From contig OX393579.1 in the NCBI GenBank assembly GCA_947652605.1, forward strand, positions 23,581,674-23,645,673: 64,000 nt of DNA. The letters are read 5' to 3'. The position numbers and the translations under genes are program-made. The notes below the pieces were generated by a model. That model made no database searches, had not been told where the DNA came from, and saw only the letters and a list, made by a program, of their open reading frames with translations. The stretch is from Elmis aenea (Eukaryota; Arthropoda; Insecta; Coleoptera; Elmidae). How positions within the stretch are numbered: the stretch's first letter is position 1; each line of letters opens with the position of its first letter. Positions 43,488 to 54,260 of this stretch are shown piece by piece.

Positions 43488-43802
43488 ACTGGTAAACTAA
43501 GTTCTAACCAAACTCTGGGCAATGAAATCTCAATTGACAGGTAAAGAAATAAGTAACATGAAGATGCGGATTTTGTTCTTTACGGCCTACTAGATAATAT
43601 TTCATTCTAAAAAAAAAATATTTTGGTCCTTGTATCACGTTCATATAAAATAGCAAATTTAGTGTTCGTTGTGTAGAAACAAATGACTACAATAAACATT
43701 TGGATTTAGCTCAGATTATGGTTGATAAACAAATTGATTTTCGTTTTAATATTTGGCGGTCGGAATATTGCATTCCAATTTGGATTTTAGATTCTTATTA
43801 TA

Positions 43803-45290
43803 CAGGGTGGTGCTTTTTTCGATGCTCACCATTGCTATCTTGGAAACGGTAAGAGATACAAGGTCGGTTAAATTAGAGAAAAATTGCACATTTTTATGGC
43901 GATTAAGAATCTGAAAAGAAATCCTGGATATTTTGATTCGTTTTTGATTAATTACAAAAAAACTGAAAAATGTGCTTTTAGAAAAATATTATTATCTTCC
44001 CTACCATTGACGCTATTTCATTTAAACTTGGTAACTGTATGTTTTTGACCGTCCTGGGTTTGATGACGTCAACATAAATTTTCTAAGCCTGCTAGATTTC
44101 AAGTTGCGATAGTCAACTTTTTTATTACTTATGGCCGCCATATTGGATTTTTACACCATCAGACAGACAAAAAAATTGGCTTTTCAGATTGGTAACCAAC
44201 ATGCCTTTTTTCTTTCAAAAAACTTGTTGAAATTTAAAAATTTGTGTAAATAATTCATAAAATCGAGAATGCTCTGAAAAACAATTGAAACTATGATATA
44301 AATAAAAGTTACAGAACTTTTTATTGGTCTAATGATAACGAAATTAAGATTGTTAGAACTATATTTAGAAGATATGTTAGGCGAATTGCCATTATTAACT
44401 ATTCAAAATCATCAGTAGTTTCAGCAAGAAGGAGCTGGTCCTCACAACGCCCGCATTGTAAAAGGATGTTAATTTAGATGTACGCTTTCAAAATTCATGA
44501 CTTGGTACGTTTGGTCCTGTTCATTGGCCTCCACGATCGCCATGTTTAACGCCTATAGATTACTTTTACTTTGATCTTGTTTATGCAACCTTAACGGAAA
44601 ATATTGAATATCTTCGCCGTAAAATCAAAAATGCTTTCGACTATATTTCGAGACAAACTATTCGACGAATTGAATTTGATGACTAACCACTACATCATAC
44701 ATAACGGTGCGCACTTTAAACAATTTAAATAATTATTTATCTGGTGTTTTAAATTTATTGTCATTTCGTTATTTTATTAGACCTATAAAATGTTGTGTCA
44801 CTTTTATTTATATTATAATTTCAATTGTTTTTCAGAACATTCTCGATTTTATGAATTATTTACACAAATTTTCAAATTTCAACAAGTTTTTTGAAAGAAA
44901 AAAGGTATTGGTTACCAATCTGAAAAGCTAATTTTTTTGTCTGTCTGATAGTGTAAAAATCCAATATGGTGGCCATAAGAAATAAAAAAGTTGACTATCG
45001 CAACTTGAAATCTAGAAGGCTTAGAAAATTTCTGTTGACGTCATCAAACCCAGGACGGTCAAAAACATAAAGTTACCAAGTTTAAATGAACAAGCGTCAA
45101 TGGTAGGGAAGATAATAATATTTTTCTAAAATCACATTTTTCAGTTTTTTTGTAATAAATCAAAAACGAATCAAAATATCCAGGATTTCTTTTCAGATTC
45201 TTAATTGCCATAAAAATGTGCAACTTTTCTCTAATTTAACCGACCTTGTATCTATTACCGTTTCCAAGATAGCAATGGTGAGCATCGAAA
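43803..45290. mobile_element. ITm element with ~0.5-kb inverted repeats and transposase remains
   Basis: The left end is TA|CAGGGTGGTGCTTTTTTC at 43801-43820. The inverted arms are about 43803-44320 and 44785-45290, sharing CACCATTGCTATCTTGGAAA, GAATCTGAAAAGAAATCC, TGATGACGTCAACATAAATT and TTATGAATTATTTACAC. The right arm stops 8 bp short of a proper terminus. It is followed by a different sequence that ends in TTCCCTG|TA at 45361-45369 and carries its own subterminal block, so the right end is chimeric. Between the arms lies a broken transposase C-terminus. This links the CAGGGTG ends to an ITm-type enzyme. Confidence 0.8.
44338..44690 (+). pseudogene. C-terminal DDE part of an ITm (DDE_3-type) transposase, decayed
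   Basis: In one frame LLELYLEDMLGELPLL leads to FQQEGAGPHNARIV (44418-44459), the second catalytic block, normally QQDGAPPH. The catalytic D is E here. After a frame change LGTFGPVHWPPRSPCLTPID and YFYFDLVYATL (about 44498-44590) follow. These match the WPPRSPDLTPLDFFLWG block with the third acidic residue. Then comes ENIEYLRRKIKNAFDYI and a stop near 44683. The first catalytic block is missing. The style is that of insect DDE_3 transposases that carry a DUF4817 helix-turn-helix at their N-terminus. Confidence 0.8.
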
Positions 45291-45369
45291 ATATGCATTT
45301 TTTGTTCATTTAACCGACTTCGTATCTTTTATAATAACAGAGATTTTAATGATGTGGGATTCCCTGTAA
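45291..45369. repeat. Alternative ITm right end joined to the element above
   Basis: It contains CGTATCTTTTATAATAACAG followed by AGATT (about 45321-45345), the shared subterminal block, and ends in TTCCCTG|TA. It does not match the left end at 43803, so it comes from another ITm family. Confidence 0.5.
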
Positions 45370-47989
45370 AAGTTTTAATTTTAATTTTAAGTGATTTATT
45401 GTAAGTAACAACAAAAAAGCGTGGTTGTACAAACTTCCGTCAAAATTTAATACTCTAGTAAATATGCAACACCATATTTTGGAAACAACGTTTGACGCTC
45501 CGCTAAATTTTAACGGATTTTTCTACAAAAGGATCTGATTTGTTAAATAAACAGCTGTATTTGTCTATCTTCACATGCAGTCCTGTTCCACGAAAAGGGT
45601 ATACAGAAGCTGGTGCATCGTTATAATAAATGTCCTAATAGTTGTGGAAACTATGTAGAGAGTAATTTAATAAAAATTTAAAAATGTCAAAATAAATACT
45701 CGGTTTTTTTAATAGCCAAAAACGGTACTTACTTTCTTATGATGCCTTGTACTTAAGCGAAATAGTGTTGTATCATACGGTAATTGGTGGAGGAACCGGT
45801 GTCGTATCGTTTGAAAGTTGCTAAACAATCAATATTATTCTTCGTTGTTTTGGAACCGTTTTGTAGAGCTGTTGGAGTAGATTTCATCTTAATTCGGAAA
45901 ATCATCGCCCAGCTAATGCGAGAATTGTTGGTATTACCTGAATAAGGTGATTATTCGCGTTAAATTTGCTGATTCGACGTAAACCAATTCGAATAGAAAC
46001 GTGTTTTGTAAATTTAATTTTCTTAGATTAGAGCTTTACTATGTAATGTTAATATGTAATACCATAAGAAAGTCTACGGTATTTCTTTATACAAACCAGC
46101 AAAAAAGTGATGAAACTGCTTGAAAGGTATTTACTTTGCGTAATGTAAACATATTTCTATATCAGTTGGCTGGTGCATCAGATACATACGTGCTTATTTT
46201 CATTAGTAGTAGTAGTAGGTATGCATGTAATGCAATGTTTAAATCTTAAACTTTCAAACCATACATTTACCATTAACTTCATATTTATTTCGTAATAAAT
46301 TCTGTTATTTAATCCTGACCCATTTTCACACTAATTTATATGTGAGAGGTATGGCGCCAATTTTTTTATTCGAAACTTCAAGTTTAATTAATTTTTGTTA
46401 CACCCTCTGATGTTCGCTAGGTATCCAATTTTAATATTGAACGTCGAGTAGAATGATGAATACATATGTAGCAGGAAGAGGAAGCAGCTATTAATACTGA
46501 TTACCTAGATAAGCTGATACATGTATTATTGGTTGATGGATGGCATGCAGAGTGAAATTTTAAGGTGTGGGGAAGATATTTTAAAGAGGCGATGCATTAG
46601 GATAGTAGAAGGTTATACGTTATCCTAAAATAAATCATTTTGCATTTTGCGTCCTTAGCTTTTACATTATACGGACAAAGTTGACCTTTATGAATAAAAA
46701 TTAAGCATCAAGGTTATTAAAAATTGGAAATCTATACTTTTGTCTAACATTAATAAAAAAGCGCATAGAAATTTCGTTTATAACTAAGGCATGTTCTATT
46801 CTATTCTGCTGTTAAAAAATTTTAAAATCTACTTTTCTGTAACGTTCAAATTATTTTTTTCCCGAATATTAAAAATTAAATGACTATATTAATTTATGTG
46901 TATGTTTATTAAAGCATATTTTTTTCTGTACGGAAGAGAAACGTTGCTATTTTTATATTTTATTTTTATTCAGTGTCGATGGCACCAAAACTTTTATTTA
47001 ATTTTTCAATTTTCGTTATCTGAACTATTGATTATGTATCTGCTTTTTGCACTATTTTGTCTTGTTAACCTACTGACCATTTTTAATTATTGTTACTTTT
47101 TAGTAAATGTATATCTAATAATAATAATGTAATATATTTAGCGATTTGCTAATTTTGTTTATATTTTATAACTTACCTCTGTTTATTAAGAATTAAAACT
47201 TTCTTTTAATATAACTACTGAGCTTACGTCTAAACCTTATAATATTAGTTTCATTTTTAAGCTCGCTTTTAAGATCGTTTTAAAATTTCAGTCCTTTATA
47301 AAATAGAGAATTTTGAGTGTATCGCAAACAATTTATTTATTAATATTTTGAATTTAAACAAGTGTTAAAAAATAAATATTTTTTCTTCATGAAAGTTAGC
47401 ACCGGATTAAAAACTATTTATTTACGATTTATTAAGGTTTTGTTGTTGTATATTGAGTGGATAATTGCTGTTTAGTAAATAATTAGCTTATTATGTATGA
47501 TGGTGTTTATTGGAGGATTAGGTAAATTGTTATTGCGATCGAATGTGGTTTCAATAAATTGTAATTTGATGCATTGCGTTGCGAGAATTATTATCGATGA
47601 TTAGTGTGTGGTGGACGATGATATGTTTAAGTTCCTTTTTGTTAAATACTTAGGTATACATAAATATTCAATAGGACACTATAATTTTTTATGACATCTA
47701 TTATTAAATTACAATGTATTTAATTTTTTTATTTTGTATGAACAATAAGTAAATTGTTGTGACTTTAATTGTCACGAGGGATACGCTTGCCCAGTGGCAA
47801 CTATAGTCAGCGTCAAGTCTAATGGCGAGTGGCGGGGGTGTTTTCGCGCTACAATATGATCGACGGACCTTAAAACCATTGGCGGGTATTCCAATACAAC
47901 TAAGTAAGTGGGTGTGTTCAATTCCAATTGCTTAATCATTGGCAACATAGATTCAAGGTTTACTTAAAATGATTAGGCAAGTCTAGAGG
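45370..47989. other. AT-rich stretch without recognised genes
   Basis: Nothing recognisable. It holds a (TAG)n run at 46205-46219 and the hydrophobic, AT-driven frame 46896-47132 (many F, L, Y). 47790-47930 is a little richer in G+C. Confidence 0.4.
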
Positions 47990-48480
47990 TTTATGCCTCT
48001 TAAGTGGTTAAGTAGTACACTAGTAACTTTGCTGCTGAAGATTCAGGATGATGAGACAATATTTCTTGATTTTGGCACTAAAGTTTTGGATCACATTTTA
48101 CACTATGCCCATATGAAGATCTCGCCGTACAATTTTATTGATAACATATCATGGTGTGATGGTTATGGTATTGGCCTGAAACTGTTGCAAGATTTCAATG
48201 TTAGAGTTATACTGTTTGAACCCCACAGTTGTATCCCGTACGTCCATACTGGTTTTAATACAGTCTACTAAATAAGTAGTTTATTATCGATCAGCAATTG
48301 AAAATTTTTGTCAATAAGCCGGTATAACTTTCTTATTAATTGCACTCCACGCTTTTTGCGGTTTATCCATATGCTTTTCAGCCATGATGATCCAAATGCA
48401 TACCCAAATATTTGGTTTTTGCTTGCAGCAAAACGGTACGGTTTAGTGAGACGCGAGGACAGGTATCTCTACGCATAGTA
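47990..48480 (+). pseudogene. Coding-like plus-strand sequence, unknown protein
   Basis: The frame 47993-48271 reads DDETIFLDFGTKVLDHILHY, AHMKISPYNFIDNISWCDGY and GIGLKLLQDFNVRVILFEPH. After a stop, another phrase, FIHMLFSHDDPNAYPNIWFL followed by LAAKRYGLVRREDRYLYA, continues at about 48365-48478. Composition and codon use look coding-like, and the broken frame suggests a pseudogene or exons of an unfamiliar gene. No domain was recognised. Confidence 0.35.
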
Positions 48481-48767
48481 AAGTTACATGTGTTGATTTA
48501 GCTTCATTAACTTTTATTCTCCAGACTCAACCATTTTGGGATCTTGTCTAGGTTTCTTTTTAGCTAGAAGCGTTTGCAACGCGATCGTCGGATCTGTGTG
48601 TGAGGCCAAGACCGCTATTTAAAATGGTGTCCATCCTGTCATTTGCAAAACATGCACCAAACATATTTTATTTCACCAATAGAACGAAGTTCACCTTATA
48701 ATTATTTAAGTACAGGAAAAGTGTATGAGCTAGAATCATGAAACTTTGGGATTGTTCAAAGTAGCAA

Positions 48768-49038
48768 CCGAGCTTGGTGGCTGGTTGGTAAAACAACCTA
48801 ACTTGTAATCGGGAGGTCGTGGGTTCGAATCCCAGGGCCGACTGTCATTGTAGAGGTTTCAGGTGGTTTCCTTTACAATTAAGGCAAATGCTGTGGCAGT
48901 ACTTCCACCTATCCTTGCCCATCCTTGACTATCCACATCCTCATTCATTATCTTTGTACCTCTAACGACTGAAGAGGGGGGTCAATCCCCCTATAGCAGT
49001 CTGCCGCGCGAGCGGAACAAACACGTGAACCACACACA
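48768..49038 (+). mobile_element. tRNA-derived SINE with 11-bp target-site duplication
   Basis: CAAAGTAGCAA is repeated exactly at 48757-48767 and 49039-49049. The head is tRNA-like, with box A TGGCTGGTTGG at 48778-48788 and a perfect box B GGTTCGAATCC at 48822-48832, the two RNA polymerase III promoter elements. The anticodon-loop position reads TTGTAAT, as in a threonine (TGT) tRNA. The tRNA-like part is followed by an unrelated body with CACCTATCCTTGCCCATCC. The tail ends in ACACACACACA next to the duplication. The body could mark the LINE partner. The structure is complete, so this is a fairly young insertion. Confidence 0.9.
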
Positions 49039-49049
49039 CAAAGTAGCAA

Positions 49050-50463
49050 TCTTCAACATCAATGCATTTTTGGAGATTGTTTTTCCAAAAACGAAAGGCT
49101 TCGTCTTGCTCATCGGAAATAGAGTAAAAATACTCGCTTTTAGTTATGTTAAACTCATCTTCTGAATATAACGACGACCACATTTTTTTTTTTAAAGTTG
49201 AAAAATAATCAGTCGCGCATTGCGAGATTATGAGTTCGATGGATATTCAATCACTTTAATATTATTTTTCACAACAGTTTGCAGTTACCAAATATTTTCT
49301 CACAAGCATTTGTTAATTAATATTTCGGAAATAAAAAAGTATACGATATACCAGTACAATATACAAATTTTAATTCGTAGAATGCTGATTTTTTTAATTA
49401 AATAATGTGGCTTTAAGATTGCATTTTGCAAATGACGAAAATTCGTTTGAGGAGAGCGAAAATCGTTTTATTTATTTTTTTGTATAACGCTTTAATTAAC
49501 AATTCAATAGATTGACTTTAGGAGTAAAATATAATGTTAAAACAATACTGAACGAAGATACTTGAAATGCGCGTTACGCTATTGTTCAACGAAACAAATA
49601 AAAAATTATTTTTTTGTCAGTAATAAATCTCAAAAATTAATCAAGCGTCTGGAGAAATTCTGGATAAGAAGAATTAAAGGAAAAGCAACAAAATATTTGT
49701 GTTAGTGCCAGCAGTATAGTAATCTGAGACATTCGCAAGCCTGGCTGACGTACAGACATGCGATAAATTAAACATAATGTTAGGGGGAGGGTGTGACGTC
49801 AGCACCGCGTGCGATGAATTCCAGAATCGGAACAAATTCAAGTTAGTCTAGTCCATACGCCCTTATCCACTACGGTTGCATTTTTTGAGAGTACATTTTT
49901 TGAAAGCAACTGCGACGACAAATTAAATATACAAATTGTTAATGTATCGTACCTTTTCTGTTTATAGACGATTGACAAAAGTCAACAACTGTGACAGTAA
50001 ATATCGTGTTTTTTTTAAATGCTTGATTACAACTGTTTTTTGTTTTGATTTGTTTCTTTAAAATAAAAGGAAGCAAATGAACTTTTTGTCTATGTTCAAA
50101 TAAACTGGGCATGTTATAAGGTACAATTGTACCATTTAATATAAGAGATACAGATCCCTCTTTTTTAACAAAAACCTGCATATAAAAGAGCTCAATAATA
50201 AGCAACTCATTTGTTTTAAAAAACGCAGAGTTAAGTTGATAGTGGTAATACATTAAATGATGCAATTTTTTAGTTAATCTCATAACTTGCTGTAAGCAAA
50301 ATATTTTAGATTTTCCATTTTATTTCGAATATTTTTAGTTTAAAAAATTAAGGTATCGATTTTTGTACTTTCTGATAAGCTCCGCGTTAATAATAAAGTG
50401 ACTGAATCAGTTTGTCCATTGCACACTTAATTTTGTTATAGTAATAAATTTTTAATTTTCTCA
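49050..50463. other. Stretch without recognised genes
   Basis: It contains a G-rich run with a TGACGTCA palindrome (49794-49801, cAMP-response-element-like) and a lone TATAAGAGATACAG near 50141, half of the ITm subterminal block. The frame 49939-50283 (minus) has chance-like composition. Confidence 0.4.
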
Positions 50464-50912
50464 TACAGGGTGTTCCAGATTACATTTCCAGCATTGGGAT
50501 CTCGCTTATTATAAGAGATACAGGTTTGTTTAAATTAGATGAATTAATCCTTAGTATGAGAGGAGCGACAATCAATTTTAAAAGTACAAAATTCCTCCTA
50601 CTTCAGATGTTATAGCAAAAAATATGAAAATGTTCAATTTATTTTTTCTCATAACTTTTTTGTCTTAATCATTAGAACAATTTTATTTGTACTTTCTTAA
50701 GGTACTTTTTAATGTAGAATGTAACTGTTATTTTAGATTATTTTTAACACCTATCATTTTTGAGATATTACCCCTAACTTCATTTTTCCTTATGGGCCGC
50801 GAAGTTAGCTATGGAATAGTTGAATGTGCTTTTTTTTCCCTCTTTAAAATGATATATTACTTGCTATATTTATTTTAATAATTAAGTCAAAAAATCAAGA
50901 TAGTCTTTGTAG

Positions 50913-51225
50913 CAGGGCTGCGGAGTCGGTAAAAAAAAAATCGACTCCGACTCCGACTCCGACTCCTGATAATTTTAGTAGTTCGACTCCGACTCCGACA
51001 AAATTAAATACTAAGACATTTTATGATGTGTAATATAAGAAAAAAAAAAAGAAATATAAAAAAATTATTTAAAATTTGAGCTTAAATTTTGCGGCAAAGG
51101 ACCATCTCGCAATTTTTTGTTGTACCCGGAGTCGGAGTCGGTACATTTTTTCCGACTCCGACTCCGACTCCACTGACCAGAAATTCCTTCTAAACTCCGA
51201 CTCCGACTCCGACTCCACAGCCCTG
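50913..51225. mobile_element. Short hAT element with GACTCC hexamer arrays
   Basis: Eight-bp duplications CTTTGTAG lie at 50905-50912 and 51226-51233. The ends are CAGGGCTGCGGAGTCGG on the left and, as complement, CAGGGCTGTGGAGTCGG on the right. Arrays of the hexamer GACTCC or its complement lie inside both ends (about 50940-50999 and 51128-51217). The G+C-rich arrays contrast with an AT-rich 60-bp centre. Ends and target size fit hAT. The serine/arginine-rich frames seen here on both strands are products of the hexamer and not proteins. Confidence 0.9.
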
Positions 51226-51244
51226 CTTTGTAGTAATTGTTATA

Positions 51245-51460
51245 ATGATGGCTACATTTAGAAATAGCGAAAAATTTGACATGTTGAGATGCTACATTCT
51301 TTGCCATAAAAACTGTGTAGAAGCTGAGCGAATATACTTAGAGCTATATCCCGAGAAAAGGCTACGAAGGATGCGTAATTACAAAAATTTGGAAATAAAT
51401 TTAAAAGTATATGGTTTTTTCGACAAACCAACCCAAAATCCAAAACAAATCGATAATTAA
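51245..51460 (+). CDS. DUF4817-like helix-turn-helix of an ITm transposase (N-terminal part)
   Basis: The open frame of 71 codons reads MATFRNSEKFDMLRCYILCH (from the second M, at 51248), KNCVEAERIYLELYPEKRLR and NYKNLEINLKVYGFFDKPT. This is the DUF4817 pattern E(K)xDM...Y..C..N...A.R.Y.E.YP.R...R..F..L...L...G.F, a DNA-binding N-terminus of insect ITm transposases. The frame is uninterrupted but stops right after the domain, and no catalytic part follows in the element. It would encode only a DNA-binding peptide. Such a product could act as a repressor, but this is speculation. It begins 12 bp after the hAT insertion's right duplication. Confidence 0.75.
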   Translation: MMATFRNSEKFDMLRCYILCHKNCVEAERIYLELYPEKRLRRMRNYKNLEINLKVYGFFDKPTQNPKQIDN

Positions 51461-52158
51461 TTAAAATTATTTATTTTACACCGTTTCTATTGCAAATAAT
51501 GTGGCAATTCAACATATAAAATTTTTAATTAGTTTTAAATGTGCCCATAATTATATGATAACAAATTTGCTACAAAGACTATCGAATTACACAACAATAC
51601 TAAACAATTCTAATAAATGATACCGCAGACAAATGGTAACTGTCATTTGACATTTAATTAGTTGTTTTTTGTTTTTATTTTCATAGATAGTTTGATAAGT
51701 GATAGGTAAAATACGATTTTTCTTGATTTTGTGACTTATTTATAAAAATAGACATAGCAAGTAATATATCATTTTAAAGAGAAAAAAAAGCACATTCAAC
51801 TATTTCATAGCCAACTTTGCGGCCCATAAGGAAAAATGAAATTAGGGGTAATATCTCGAAAATGGTAGGTGTTAAAAATAATCTAAAATAACAGTTACAT
51901 TCTCCATTAAAAAGTACCTTTTGAAAGTACAAATAAAATTGTTCTAATGATTAAGACAAAAAAGTTATGAGAGAAAAAAGAAAGTCGACATTTTCATATT
52001 TTTTGCTATAACATCTGAAGTAAGAGAAATTTTGTACTTTTAAAAATTGATTGTGGCTCGTCTCATACTAAGAAATAACTCATCTAATTTAAACAAACTT
52101 GTATCTCTTATAATAAGCGAGATCCCCATGCTGGAAATGTAATCTGGGACACCCTGTA

Positions 52159-53599
52159 TACCGGGTGTAACTTTTACAGTTAATATTTAAGCCAACCGTT
52201 TGAGCTTTTCTGTATTTTATTCACACAGCATAGGTCAATTCTTAAATTATATTTTTGATGATTCTTTGTATGTATTTTGTACAATTAACGTATTTATGAA
52301 GAGTTTTAAACATCTGTAGTTCCCTACATATTTATGAAACAGTCAACGCCACCTTAATTGTTTATTAAATACTAAAGCGTTTACCAGCCACCGTTTTTAA
52401 TTTTTAAAGTGATGTGGTAAACCATATTTAATTTAATTTTTGTATTAGCGCACGAAAATGGTTATGCGCTAACACGCAAAATTATATAAACTGCAAACAA
52501 ATTAATTTAACTACATTTAGCAAAGAGAATTACATAATTAAATAACGGGAGAAGAATCAATTTGAAAAATTAACTAAATTTCGCACTTTTATATTCAGTT
52601 CGTAAACTAAAATTGAATACTGTAAAATCAAAGTACCAATCAGCTAAACGACAGACGATTAAATTTTTAGTACAGAACTTCAAAGTCGACTGAAATCAGG
52701 TGTGTTTATAATAAATTCATGGTCTATATTTTGTTTCATTTCCGCGAGGATTTAGTGCCAATGAACAGTATTATTGCAACCAATTTTCTGCTGATTATTA
52801 ATTTACACAACCGCTACGTTGCAAACTAATTCTACCTTGTTGTTAAATGCAAATTCGATAGCTGTTTTCAGCGGAATTATTTTATGTAATATTACTGGAC
52901 CTTTATTACGGAAATGTAATTAACATGTATATGCAAGGTAAATTAATACTGTGTCCATTTAATTTAAGTAAATTTTAAATACATAAAGGAATTACGGACA
53001 AATTTATTTACATTAAATGTACCTATGCATGGTGGTAAAATGGGATGTAACTTGTTTATTGCAACTAAATGATGATAACATTGGTTTTGTGAACAAGTTA
53101 TGTTAATTTTCTCTGTAAATTTCTACAAAGATTGTTTGTACTGCTTAAAAATTCTTGGTCAACTTTTATTCTTATCGTATCTTGCTTTACCTCTCTACAT
53201 GTTGAAACGTTGGAAGAGAGTAAAAGCGCTAACAACTTGAATCTATAGGTAGGTATTACATTTGTTGTAATTAGAAGGATACTAAAGATTTTTGTTCTCC
53301 TTGGCCTTTTTCTTCATGTTTAGTGGAACAGTTTTAATACATAATACTTAAATTATTTTCTTTGCGTTAAAGCATAAAGTTGGACGATGTTTTTTGTTTG
53401 ACAACGAACAACGTGAAAATTCAAAAAGGATATTTTAATTTGCATTTGGTATAAAATTTTGTGTGAAAAAAATTAAAGCTATAATTCATATTCGCCACTA
53501 GTATAATAAGGTTTTACAAACGACTTTTACCACTACTGCACTGGTAAAAAATGATCCAATTAATACTATGCACTTGCTTTTAAGTAGGTTTGTGGTTTG
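52159..53599. other. Stretch without recognised genes
   Basis: TACCGGGTGTAACTTTTACA at 52159-52178 directly abuts the element above and resembles the terminus of the hairpin family at 56722 (TACCGGGTGTAA), so a fragment of that family may start here. The rest is AT-rich without features. Confidence 0.4.
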
Positions 53600-54260
53600 A
53601 TCAAATAATACCCGCACTAGCGCCATTAAAACTTGTTTCAAGTCGAAGTGATCGCTTTCAAAATAGTCTTCTACAGCTGCTATACACTTCTGTCACTGTC
53701 TGTTTTACTTCTGGAAGCACTCCTCAAAGGCACTGTTAGGAATCGCTCTTGGCTCAGGCTCCGACGTTTTTGTAAATCTCTTAAATCGTTTGAAATCGAC
53801 GTCATATTAACGAGCTCTTCATTTTGGAAACATAAAGAAGTCAGGAGCGGTCAAGTCAGATGAATATGGAGGGCGAGGAATAAGAGTGACTTTGTTTTTC
53901 GCCAAGTCTGCGCCTAATCAGAAGGAAAGAGTTAAGATTTTTTCTTATCGTCCGTCAAAGACGAAAAACAAACTCATGCCTAGAATATTAAGACTCGCCT
54001 GATTAGTCCTTCTGTCGCCTCTTAAACAGTCAGCTGCCGGTTGGCACGAATCGATTGACGAACTTTGAAAACTTTTTGTCTTCAATAGATGTTGAAGCCA
54101 TTTAATTGGAGTTTTTCTTCTTTAGAGCGTTTGATCTGTTCAAAACACGTGGTTCGACTCGGAGCATCTCCTTCGAAGGCCTTCAAAAGTTTATATGATT
54201 TTGTTGCCGTATTTCCAAATTAAAAACAAAATTTCACCTACAGTCCTAGAACTTTGCCGA
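53600..54260 (-). pseudogene. Mariner transposase with the catalytic core deleted
   Basis: The minus strand gives an N-terminal part at about 54115-54245 (VKFCF.FGNTATKSYKLLKA, then GDAPSRTTCFE). It resembles the first helix-turn-helix of mariner transposases (TAxExxxLLxxAxGxxxLSRTxxFEW). The C-terminal part at 53605-53870 reads PPYSSDLTAPDFFMFPKMKS in shifting frames, followed by AIPNSAFEECFQK and KCIAAVEDYFESD, matching the mariner tail (third catalytic block, then W...CI...GDYFE). The roughly 200 codons in between are replaced by 130 bp of other sequence with many stops. The plus-strand frame 53633-53863 is a shadow. Confidence 0.7.

Larger units (their letters stand above)
50466..52156 (+). 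mobile_element. ITm element with long inverted arms and a retained transposase N-terminus
   Basis: The ends are TA|CAGGGTGTTCCAGATTAC and, as complement, CAGGGTGTCCCAGATTAC, with TA at 50464-50465 and 52157-52158. The inverted arms are over 400 bp and share TCCAGCATTGGGATCTCGC and, further in, GGGCCGCGAAGTTAGCTATG-like sequence. The centre holds an open frame with the DUF4817-like helix-turn-helix, plus a 313-bp hAT insertion (50913-51225). The element at 13765-14686 is a shorter relative. The arms therefore define a family in which one copy still has half a transposase gene. Confidence 0.85.

Noticed and set aside
46896..47132. Membrane-protein-like frame
   Set aside because: Its many F, L, I and Y residues are the expected product of T-rich DNA. 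There is no supporting motif or splice context.
48768..48845. tRNA gene
   Set aside because: Boxes A and B are present, but the acceptor stem does not close. The unit continues into a SINE body with a simple-repeat tail and is flanked by an 11-bp duplication.
51065..51307. Serine/arginine-rich (SR) protein frames on both strands
   Set aside because: They arise from GACTCC hexamer arrays inside a short hAT element. The SRSRS stretches follow the repeat, and both strands show them.
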